Shown here: piece after piece, positions 23,101 through 35,100 of the stretch
Layout: each line of letters begins with the position of its first letter
How positions within the stretch are numbered: the stretch's first letter is position 1
NCBI RefSeq assembly: GCF_018873765.1
Contig: NC_057919.1
Location: 39,416,985-39,480,984, forward strand
Origin: Telopea speciosissima
Taxonomy: Eukaryota; Streptophyta; Magnoliopsida; Proteales; Proteaceae
Length of the DNA stretch: 64,000 bases
Direction of reading: 5' to 3'
Made by a program: the position numbers and the translations under genes
Notes under the pieces: generated by a model
The model's database searches: none
The model's input: the letters and a program-made list of their open reading frames with translations, nothing else
Told to the model about the DNA's origin: nothing

Positions 23101-26100
23101 TCGGTTACCTTTTTTTCCTGATTATTGTGAGTTTCAGGATCTCCAGTCGAGGAAGACGATTGGTAGAGGTCGCGTATTTGGGGAACTGTATCTTCTTGAT
23201 GACGCATCCACTATGGTGTGTTCGAGTGTGGCACTTCCTCATCAGCTTCACTGTCGTTTGGGTCATCCTTCATTGCAGAGTTTGAAGATTTTAGATAGTC
23301 GGTTTCAGTCCTTGTCTAGTTTGCAGTGTGAGTTTTGTCAGTTTGGGAAACTTCACTGTGTAAGTTATTTCCCTCGAGTCAGTAACAGGGCTGTCCAACC
23401 CTTTTCTTTAGTTCATTCGGATGTGTGGGGTCCGTGTCCTGTTTCGTCTATGTTGGGTTTTCGTTACTTTTTCACTTTTGTAGATGACTTTTCCAGAGTT
23501 ACCTGGATTTATTTAATGAAGGATCGTTCTGAATTATATTCCATTTTCTGTAATTTTGTGCTTGAAATTCAGAATCAATTTACTACCTCTTTGAAAGTTC
23601 TTCGAAGTGACAATGCAAAAGAATATTTTTCTGCTCCCTTTAATGAGTTTATGGTTCAACATGGGATCATTCATCAGTCCTCTTGTGCGGATACACCTCA
23701 ACAAAATGGTGTAGCTGAGAGGAAGAACAGACATTTGATGGAAGTTACTCGATCTCTTTTATTTGAGATGAAAGTGGCTAAAGTTTTTTGGGCTGATGCT
23801 GTTTTGACTGCATGTTATCTCATTAACCGCATGCCTTCTTCTGTTTTGGGTGGTGCATTCCATATTCTTTGTTGTTCCCTTCCCATCCGTTGTTTGTCTT
23901 ACCACCACATGTTTTTGGGTGTATTTGTTTTATTCGGGATCATCGTCCTGGTCGCTCTAAGTTGGATCCTAGAGCTCTTAAATATCTTTTCGTGGGGTAT
24001 TCTAAAACCCAAAAGGGTTACCGGTGTTATTATTTTGATTTGCGAAAGTACTTTGTTACTGCTGATGTCTCCTTTTTTGAATCTACTCTATTTGTTGCAT
24101 CCTCGCTGCCTGCTTTGGAGATGGACGATGATCTCCCTCTTTATGTTGTCGATAATTCTTCTCCTGTGCAGGATCCTTTGCCTATGGTGCCACCTCCTAC
24201 CAAACCACTGGATGTTTTTCGTCGTCACCCACCTAATGCACCGGCACATCGCATTACACCTATGGAGAGATACAGTACCCAGGCAGCACCATCTACCACG
24301 TTATCCTCGCCTTTAGATCCTACTTCAGGTACTTCCTCCTCTGTTACTGTACCTCCTATTTCTGATCTTGATGTTCCTATTGCTATCCGTAAGGGGGTTT
24401 GCAGTTGTACCCAACACCCTATTGATCGTTTTGTGTCCTATACTCGTTTGTCCTCTTCTTTTGTTGCTTGTTTATCTACTATTGACAGTTATCCTATTCC
24501 TAAGTCAGTGGTAGAGGCCTTGGCTCACCCTGGGTGGAGGGCTGCCATGACTGAGGAGTTATCTGCTCTGAAGGACAATCAGACATGGGAGCTTGTTTCT
24601 TTACCCTCTGGTAAGACTGCTATCGGTTGTCGTTGGATCTTTGTGGTGAAGGTTAATCCTAATGGTTCTGTGGCTCGGTTGAAGGCCCGTTTTGTTGCTA
24701 AGGGCTATGCCCAGGTGTATGATGTGGACTATCTGGATACTTTCTCTCCGGTTGCAAAGCTTACTTCTGTCTGCATTTTAATTTCCTTGGCTGCTAGACA
24801 TCACTGGCCATTATTTCAGCTAGACGTCAAGAATGCGTTCTTGCATGGGGACCTCCTTGAGGAGGTGTATATGGAGCAACCTCCTGGTTTTGTTGCTTAG
24901 GGGGAGTCTGGTAAGGTGTGTAAGCTGAGAAAATCTTTGTATGGGCTGAAGCAGTCACCACGAGCTTGGTTTGGCCGCTTTACAGATGTTGTACTGGAGT
25001 TTGGTTTGACTCGGTTTGAGAGTGATCACTCAGTGTTTTTCAGGCAGTCAGATGCAGGGAAGATATTTTTGGTAGTTTATGTAGATGACATTGTTATTAC
25101 ATGGGATAACTCTTCAGGTATTGAGAGCTTGAAGACATATTTGGGGCAGCAATTCCAGACTAAGGACCTGGGACGACTAAAGTACTTCTTGGGTATTGAG
25201 GTAGCTCACTCAAGGAAAGGGATTTCGCTCTCACAGTGAAAATATGTACTTGATTTACTTTCAGAGACAGGATTACTGGGCTCTAGGCCTTTGGATACTC
25301 CTATGGATCCAAATGTGAAACTCATGGCAGAGGATGGGGATGTTCTGGATGATCCAGAGAAGTATCGAAGGCTTGTAGGGAAACTCAACTATTTGACTGT
25401 GACTAGACCTGACATCTCTTTTCCTGTCAGTGTACTGAGTCAATTTATGTCCGCCCCTAGGACAACTCATTGGGAGGCAGTTATAAGGGTGTTGAGATAT
25501 ATTAAGGAGGATCCAGGCCGTGGTCTCTTGTATTCTAATCATAATCATAGAAGGATTGAAGGATTTACTGATGCAGATTGGGCAGGATCTTCTATTGATA
25601 GAAAGTCTACTTTGGGCTATTGTGTCTTTGTTGGAGGGAACCTTGTTTCATGGAAGAACAAGAAACAGAGTGTAGTAGCTCGGTCTAGTGCAGAGTCGGA
25701 GTATCGGGCTATGGCTCATGGCACTTGTGAACTAATGTGGATTAAACAGTTGATGACGAAACTTGGATTTGGTGATGATTCTCCTATGCTGTTGTGGTGT
25801 GATAGTTAGGCTACTATTCATATTTCTGAGAATCCGGTGTGTCATGAGAGAACGAAACACATTGAGGTCGATTGTCATTTTGTTCGTGAAGCTGCAGCAA
25901 GGGTTTATTTCCACTCGCCATGTTCGCACTGGGGAGCATCTTGCTGATTTGTTCACTGAGTCTTTGGGAAGTATGAGAGTGAATTATTTGTATCAAGCTG
26001 GGCAAGATTAACATCTATGCTCCAGCTTGAGGGGGAGTGTTAGAAGTAAGGGAGAGAGGGGGAGTCGTGAATAGGGAATAGCATCAGCCCCTATTCACGA

Positions 26101-29100
26101 TTTCCCCTATTGGGGGTATTTTTGTCTCTTGCTATTTTTTGTCTTTTATCCTATTTATTAATATATGTTTTGGGGGCAGTCTTCCTTACGGCTGCAGTCC
26201 CAACAGAGCAGTTCTTCTTTCTCCTTCTCCTCTCTTCTTCTTTCTTCTTCTTCTTCTTCTTCTTCTTCACTTAATCTAATAGGCACTAATACCCAATTTG
26301 AACAAAATGGGAAGAAACTAAGTTGCAGCAGAGTCCAGCTTGACAAATGAATGAAGCTCCCAAATAAACCTTCAAGAACTTGAAATAATTGATCTTCAAA
26401 AAATTGGGCAGACGTCCAATGAAGAATCTCAGACTGATAATCTTGAAGATAAGCAACTAGGGCAACAAGCAGTGGAATCAACTGAATTAGGCAGCGGAAA
26501 CAACTAAATCAACCCAACTGTAGATCCTCATATAGGTAGGCAACAAATCCTCAAATAGGCAGGCAACAACCAAATATCTTCAATACTTTAATACTTCAAT
26601 CTCCCCCTTACGGCAAACTTAAGCCAATAATAAAGGATATCCAATGGCAATGGTGGAAACACTGATCTTCTATGTTTTGCACCAAGTGTTCTTGCAAGTT
26701 CTGCTTCTACAATCTCTGCAGGTGTACTGTACATAATCTCCCCCTCACGTGTAGTAGTACAAGTGGACATAACAGAAATGATGAAGGATATAGTGCAAAA
26801 GGATAACCTTCCAGAGTTCTCCAAAGGTGCTATGGGTAATAGAAAAGAGGAAGTAATGGCAAAGTAGATTATACCATAAATTTCCAAAGTGGTTATTGGT
26901 AAATGCCAAAGGTATGGTATGGCAGATGGGTAAGGAAAAAAAAGCAGTGGTATAAAGAACCATGGACAAAAACAACGCAACACAATAATCTTCAACCTTC
27001 TTCAATCGATCAAACTAACTCCGAAAACCAATCTCCAATGATCAGATCTGAATTAAATAAAAAAACAGGTCTGATTTGTTACGAGGAGAAGGCACCATTC
27101 TTCAAAACTTGATCGATCTTCACACAAGGAAGAAGTGCTAAATTCCAATCTATAAACTCCCATATGCTGAATAGAACTGATGAAGATATCTGGGCAAAAT
27201 TGATGTAATAAGCTTCTAGAAAACTTAGATCAGTCTTGATTTAGTGAACAATGCTAGGATCAAGCTCTCACAGTAAGCTGGATATAAACTTGTAGAAAAG
27301 CTTCACACAACTGAATAGATTCGTAGTTGCAACCAATAAGCATGGAACACACTGTTGTAATCCCAAATAGAAACCAATCTCCAGGGTAGTAGATCCGACT
27401 CTTCAACAATGTGAAAGAAATTTGATCTCCAATACTAGGATATTCAGTCTCAAGAATAGGGCAACCGTATTCCACATAAAGGCAGCAGTAACAGGTTAAC
27501 CAGTCATGCTTACAGAAGCCAATCAATAGAACCAGCAAGGTATGTAGTAAAGCTCAATAGAACCAGCCAGTATAAGATAATAACTCAGCAGATCCAATAG
27601 TAAGTGATGCAGCCAGCCACATAGGAACTAGAAAATAAATAGGTTCATAGTTGGTGAAAATGAGTCATAAGAGTAAAACCTGAATTTTTTGTGCAAAACT
27701 CCAAGAATGATGCTGTAATTTGGGTTGAATACTCCTTTGATGTTGATAAAAGTCCCCTAAAAAAATCAGCAAGCTAGGACATTCCTTCCCCTAAGATCGA
27801 TTAGAGTCAGGGTTTTGTAAACTTTTACAAAACCCTGAAAGTTTGGATCGATTATAGGGAAGGGGGCTTCAAGAAAATGATGATGACTTGTTAAAGTGAT
27901 GATGTCTTTACATAGATGTTGTCCGCAGCTGCTTGAATGAATCTCCAATATGAACACCCAATCTCTTGTAGGGTTTGAGACTTGATCTTCTAGTGGGAGA
28001 AACACCCAAAAAGTGCAGAAAAAATAGGGCAGCAGCTATCTTGTGTAAAAGAACTTCTTCAAGCCATGAATAATTGAAGTAAATTGCCTCTCTTGATAGT
28101 AGAAACACCTTTAAAAAACTCCAGAAGCAGCAGGTAACCCTAACCCAAAAAATCGATTAATGTCAGGGTTTTGAAAAACCCTGAAAAATAGAGATCAATT
28201 GGGGTAGGGGTCTTCTAGAAAACTTGGATAGGTGCAAGATGAGGTTGAGTGGTCCTAGTAATGGAAGTAATCAGCCCGCCAAAAATTCGATTGGAGTCAG
28301 GGTTTTGTCAGGGTTTTTAGTAAGTAACCAAATTAGACGGTTAGGGAAGCTTTGCTGTAAAAACTAATCCAGCCATCAGAATGGGTTCAAACTCAGGTCG
28401 AGTGGGGCTTATTAATGTAGTCTTAGATAGGTAGAAGACCTACTAGGAGCCAGGTAAATCAGAGTTTTTAACTATGTTGGCCGAATGGGACATAATTAGG
28501 GTTAGGGTTAGGGTTTGAGCTAGGGTTTTATTTGGTAATGATGTGCAGGTTTTTAGGAGTCTATTAATGTAAGTTTGGTTTGATTTGGATGAAGTTGGAA
28601 ATCTCGGGTTTCGGGTTAGAGGCATTGTAAAAATTGGGTGTTTTTAGAATTTAGGGTTTAGAGATGGAATCTGGGGAAAGTGAGTTGGTCGAGTGTTAAT
28701 GGCAGTATGGGGAGTGAGATGAAAATAAAAAGATCAGATTTTGATGGGTGGTTAGGTCTAGGTTGAAGTTAGGATTGTAGGGCTTAATTAGGGCAGTATG
28801 GGGAGTAAGATGAAAATAAAAAGATCAGATTTTGATGGGTGGTTAGGTCTAGGTTGAAGTTAGGGCTGTAGGGCTTAATTAGGGTTCAAGGGATTATAAG
28901 GCTGCAATGGAGAATTGAAATTAGGGTTGTTGTAGAGTAAAGTATGAAGGTTGTGGATGAAGTTTAATGATGATTGATGGAGGGAATAAGGCTGCTGGTT
29001 TGAAGAACTCAAAGGTAGCAGCTTGAAAATTGAAGAAGCCTCTCGATCTTCTCGATGCAATGAGTCGTAGGAGTCCACCCATCTTATCCACCTTGAGATC

Positions 29101-32100
29101 CACAAGGATGCACACTCATAAGGAGCAAAGGAGCAGCTATGGCAGCCAACAAAAGCTTTTCATTAATCAAAATTCGTTTTCAATGCTGACCTCCTTTACA
29201 AGCTTATATTGAAGACTCAAAAATAGACTTAGACACTAAAAAGAAAGGCCTAACCCTATCCTTAACTCATTAGGTAACTTAAACTGACTAGAAAACTGAA
29301 ATAGACTCCAAATAGAGTCCTAATCCAGCCCAACTAAACAACTAAAAGAAAGACTAATAAAATCACTTAAATTGAACCACTGGTTCAAACCAGCTTTGGA
29401 CCGGTTCGATATAAAACATTAAAAATATGAAAATAAACTAAGTATAGGGCTAATCCCGTATGCAACCTATGTACCCATATTTTAGGCCCATTAAAGTGGC
29501 GTATTACATAGAAAACCCATGGGATCAAAGGCCCAACATGTATATAACACAACCCTAGACTTATTCCTAATAAAAGAAGCCCATTTCGGTGATGAATTTG
29601 CATCACTTATAGTAGTAGAAAATCACCCCTAAAAAATCAGCTGCAACTGAAAGGAGGAACCCAAAAAATCGATGGAGTCAGGGTTTTGAAAAAACCCTGA
29701 TAAAGGAGATCGATTGGGGTCAATCAAGGATGGAGAATAAAAAGGAAAGGGGAGTAGATGGAAGAAGGGAGATAGGTGCTGGGAATGGTTGCATAGGAAG
29801 CTCCAACAATGGAGGATCAACCTTCATGAGTAAGAGAAATCTGATCTTCAAAAATTTCTGGAAAGCTCCAATATCGCAGTGGTAGTTTCAGCAGCTATCT
29901 ATTAGAAACAATTGTAATGAAAAAGGTAGATTGGGAGGAGGGAAGCAACTAAATCATTGGATGCTTTGATTACCTCATTAGTGCTACCCCCTTACAAGGA
30001 TGAGAAGAAGAAAAAATAAAAGGAGAAGCCGAGAAAGGAGAAAGGAGAAAGGAGAAAGGAGGGAGAAGTCAATTGAAGAAAAAAGGTTTTTTTTTCTTTC
30101 TAACTTAGATCAAACCTACTCTTATTCAAGTGTCTCAATCAAACAAGCTGCTGCCAAGGATTCTCTGCAACAACAGTAAGTTTGAATCATCCCAAACCCT
30201 AACCTCTCTTCTTGTAATCCTCTAAACCACCAAACCCTAACATTTCCCCTTTTTGTTTTCACTTTTCCCAATGCCTAAATTCTGTCTAGACCAAACCAGC
30301 CAGCAAAATTCCTCCTTTTTTGGATCGAATTCTCCTCTCACCATAATGAAAACTTGATCCAAGTTGCTCCCTCGTCTGACCATCATAAACCCTAAAAATC
30401 CATCTTTTTCGCTTTTCAAAAATCCGAAACCCTAACCCTAACCTTGCTGCCCATTCAAGTTTACATATCTAACTCCATCAAAACATCTTAGGACCTTCAC
30501 TAATAGACTCCCATACATTAACTTGACATAACCCATACATCAAACCCTAACCCTCACCAAATCCTAACCCTAATTTCACCAAAAACCCTATTTTGACCTA
30601 GCCGATTCACCTGTTCATAACAAAGCCTAGTTGATTGACTCCTAGTTTGTCTCCTACCAATCTAGGACAATATTAAAACTCCTTACAAAATTGGAACTAC
30701 TAAATAGACTTTTCTCAAACTAGGAAACTTGAAATATTTAACATCAATAAAAATAAAGATTACAAGATAACCCAAATGCATAGATAAACCCTTAAATATC
30801 CTACTGGACCAGAACCAAATTTGGACCTTGTTCGTCTCGATCTGAGCTTCCAAACATGGGTTTGTGCTAGTCCATGGAAGTGCTACTGCATCTAGCACAC
30901 TGGCCAGCTAGGGATTCACTACTCAATGAAGTGTCACATGTCTATATTTTTCAGAGATTGATAGCTGTTTATTTGATCCTCCCCACAGATTGAAAGAGTG
31001 CAGACTTGTAGCTCATTGAGTGACCTCCCATTCAGTTGATTGGTAAAGTTGATTTTTGATGGATGGGGAGCCTAGGCCTGTTGTACGACCGGTTATGGTG
31101 TATGGGGCAGAATGTTGGGCAGTTAAGAAGTGTCATATTGATAAAATATGTGTAGCATAGACGAGGATGTTAAGATGGATGTGGAAAAACAAGGATAAAG
31201 TACGGAATGAACGTATTAGAGCAGATTTGGGAGTTGCCTCGATCAATGATAAGCTCCAAGATAGTCGTTTAAGGTGGGAAGGTCATATTCAACGGAGGCC
31301 TAGGGATGCCCCAGTAAGGAGTGATATGATTCTGATTGAAGGAGAAAAAAGAGCTAGGGGCAGGTCTAAAATGACCATAGGAGAAGTGGTGAGGAAGGAC
31401 ATGCATAGTCTAGGTCTTGTACCAAGCATGACCTCAGATAGAGCCTACTGGAGGGCAAGGATCCATGTACCAGACCCCATTTAGCAGAGTTTCTCTTGAC
31501 GTGTTGGGTTGTGCCTCTTACCTCTTTCTATCTTTCATATGTCACATTGCATCTTTCATTTTTTATCTATTTCCATCTTTCTTTTTTCATTTGCCATTTT
31601 TTCATTTTTCTTCTCTTTCCCCAACCCTATTTTCCCATCTCTTCTTCCCCTTTTTTGGTTAAAACTCAATTTTCCTTACTTTGTTTTGTTTGGATCCATG
31701 TAGCCGACCCCATTACGTTGGGATAAGGTTGAGTTGTTTGTTGTTGTTGTTGGGGAGCCTGGGCCCTTCTGGTACTTGAGGTATGGCAAGGACAGCAACA
31801 GGAGGTGCAAGAGTTGGGATATGTTTCTGGACCTAGAGGGGAAGGGACTAACTCTTATCACTTCGTAATGGTTTTGACTTTATTATCAAGGAAGGTCTCT
31901 CCCATAGTTCAAAATCTCGCGAAATCTCGATCGAGATTTCTGAAATTTCGGATATTTCGAGCTGTTCGAAACGAAATGCTACTTCGAGTCGAAAAAATAC
32001 AATATCTCGAGCGAAATTCTCGAAATTTCGTGATATTTTCAAAATCTCACGAGATTTCGAATTTTTCGTCTAACCCCTTAATATAAAAGACCACATTTCG

Positions 32101-35100
32101 TCAGTCTCGGTCGAAACGAGACTTCAAAACAGCTCTGGTTTTTTGGTTTTTGCTTGGTTTTTGCTCATTTCTTCTCCATTCTTCCACGTCCCATTTGAAT
32201 CCTTGCCGCATCTACGCCGGAACCACTTGGAGAACACAAGATTCAAACTTCTTAGCACATCTGTGAAGCCTTTCCACTATTCCAGGTAAACCCATATTCT
32301 CAAAATTGGTTTTATTTTAGGGAAATGCATGATCCATATGTTTGTTTGTGATGAAATAAATATATGTTAGACACTGGAAGCCGATCTACAACTTCACGGT
32401 GTCGAAAACACCATATTGGGTGACTATTTTTCCAAAACACCATTTTGGGTGACTATTTTTGCAATTTGAACATTTAAATGTGTGTATATAGCCTAAAATA
32501 GGATTTCCATGAAGTTTCAGGCCTTAACTTGGCCTAAAACCCACCGAAATGACTTACCGAAACATACCAGAAAAATACAATATTTTGACCGAAATATTCA
32601 AAATTTCGAATATTTTGGATATTTCGATCAACCCGAAATACCGAAACGAAACGAGTTCTCGAACAATGGTCTCTCCAACGTCATGGTTTTGGGGGGGGGG
32701 GGGGGTTCATCTAGTGTGAATATTAATTAACATTCTGTTCTGGGCCTAGAGGTTAAGGGGACTCTTCCGGGGCATAGCTCTTAGCACTAAATGATGGATT
32801 AGATTCCACTGTGTCCGTACCACATGCACAGTTCTTCCCATTTTGGGATGTCCTGAATTACTTGTCCATCTTTTAAATTAGGTAATGACTCCCCTTGCAT
32901 TGATTACCACAACTCATTTAAGAGATTTTAGATAAGTGGTGGGGGGAGGGCAAAATTGTCAAGTACGTTTGATTTTAATGCCATAACTGGCACCCTAGAA
33001 CTTTATGCTGTTTCAGAGGGACAGCCATTGTAGGACAGAGGGAGTATTATCAAGGAAGGTCTCTCCAACATTATGATTTTAGGCGGAGTGTTCATCTAGT
33101 GTGCATGTTCTTATATACATCAGACAGAGGCTTCTCAAGTAAATATCTTGTTCCATTTGTGGTCTAGATTTGCCAATGAATTGGTGGATGCCTTGGTTAA
33201 GCACAGGGAGTAAGTGAGACCGAAATGATGTTGGGGGCTTAGCTTCTCTTTGTGAGACATTGTTGTATGACTTTCTGATTCTATATTATGGGGGCCTTGT
33301 TAGTGGCCCATTTCCCTGGTTTTGGAGTGGGGGGATACTCGCATACTGCATCCTTTTCTCTGTTCTGTAATAAAATTCGATATGTATTACATGAATGATT
33401 GACTTGAAACCAACAATTAAATTAATGAAAAAGAATATATATAAGATAGAATAGAAGTGGTGAGGATTGTTAAATGTATGGCCAAACTTGCTGATTAAAT
33501 TGGTGTGTAACTGTATATAGACGAAGAGAGCAGCAACAATACAAACTCCAAAGTGCACCAAAATTAAATTGCAACCCAATCGAACTTTTAAGTAATAACA
33601 ATTTCATTCATGATTTTGCATTGATTCAAAACTGAATTGGTCTTGCAAATTTTAGAGACATGATTTGCACAAGTTTTAATTTTTTGGGGAACCTTTGCAT
33701 TTTGTATATTTCTTTTTTTTTTTTTTGGGTGTAAAATGCACCTAGGTTCCTAACATTTGCTGTTACAGCTATGGTTCCTAACATTTAAAAATTGACGTTT
33801 GGGGTGACTCAAGCACAAATGGTGCTAGTCCAAGCTAATAAGTTGACAATAAAATGACCAAAGAGACTCGAATTTTTAAATCGACCAAAAGATTCTAATC
33901 GGAGGAATATGGTTCAACCATCATGTTTCTATATTTTTAAATCTTTGATTTGCATTGTGGTCGCTCATTTAGCCGTTTCAAATAATGGTAAACACGATAG
34001 TATAATCTGATCTAAGATCAGACCATCAAAAAGATTACAATTGAAAGGATACTATGCAACCATTATGTTCTGGCATTTCTAAACCTTTGATTTGGATCAC
34101 AGCTGTTCATTTGCAATTTAAATCATGGCAAACACGATGGTACCAACCAATCTTTGATCAGATCACTAGAAGCATTTGATCTAGAAATCACTATTTCAAT
34201 CATATGATTGGGTGCTTTTAATGATCTAATCTTATATCAGACTTTACGATCATGTTTGCCATAAAAATGCAAAATGAACTATCGTGATTCAAATCAATGG
34301 TTTAAAAGTCAAACATAACGATTAAATCATATCCTTTAAATTAAAATCTTTTGGAAGCTTAAGATGGTCTGGTATTGGATAAGAATGTACCGTTATGATT
34401 TCAGTGATTTAAAATGCCAATTGAACGGACATCGTCCAATTCACACTTAAAAATGCTAACACATTATGGTTAAGCTCCATCTTTCCAATTGCAATCCTTT
34501 AGAAGCTTTTGATTGTCTGATCTTAGATCAGATTTTGCTTTCGTGTTTACCATGATTTGAAATGCTGAATGAACGATTATGATGCAAATCGAAGGGTTAA
34601 AAATACAGAAACATGATGATTGAATCATATCTTTCCAATTAAAATCTTTTGATAGATCTAGAAGCTTGTGTCATTTTGTCATCAACTGTAGCATAGTTGT
34701 CATGGCGTCTAGGCGACCCAAGGCATTGGAAGTGGCTTGGACTCTAGGTGACACCAACAAGGTGATCAAGGCATCACCTACGCATCAATTATGAACTGTA
34801 ACATGGACTAACACCTTAGGTGTAATTTATATTTTTTTATTGACAACTTTCAATGTGTTCCTTTCCATTTTCTTTTCCCTTTTTTTTTTTTTTTTTTTTT
34901 TTTTTCTGTATTTATAACCTTCATAAAGTTTTTGATATGGAAACTCTTTTCTTAGGAAGATTTGCATCATTGTTAAATGGAACATCTCATGCATTAATTC
35001 CAAGTTATTTTTCTAGTAGCTTCTATTTGGGCAAAGGTTTGTTTTGTTTACATTATATGTTTTTGCAGTAAGGTTTGAAATTTCGGCAAAATTGCGCTGA

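Larger units (their letters stand above)
20895..26281 (+). mobile_element. Full-length but inactivated Ty1/copia retrotransposon (5.4 kb)
   Basis: The 5' LTR is 20895-21133 and the 3' LTR 26038-26281. Both start TGTTAGAAG and end CTAATA, an unusual TG...TA pair. They differ by about five substitutions and a few small indels. The primer-binding site TGGTATCAAAGC (21134) matches initiator-Met tRNA apart from one base. The polypurine tract GAGGGGGAG precedes the 3' LTR. A 5 bp target duplication GGCAC flanks the element (20890-20894 and 26282-26286). Gene order gag, protease, integrase, reverse transcriptase, RNase H defines copia. At least six in-frame stops and four frameshifts disable it. The short LTRs and gag style suggest an Ivana/Oryco-like or Ale-like lineage, tentatively. 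Confidence 0.93.

Noticed and set aside
28498..28519. Telomeric repeat or internal telomere
   Set aside because: Only three to four TTAGGG-like units, mixed with degenerate GGGTTTAG. Common in plant repeats and promoters, and too short to be telomeric.
31465..31726. Phe/Leu-rich membrane proteins downstream of the RTE reading frame
   Set aside because: They fall in the 3' untranslated part of the RTE LINE, a T-rich region open in three frames by composition.
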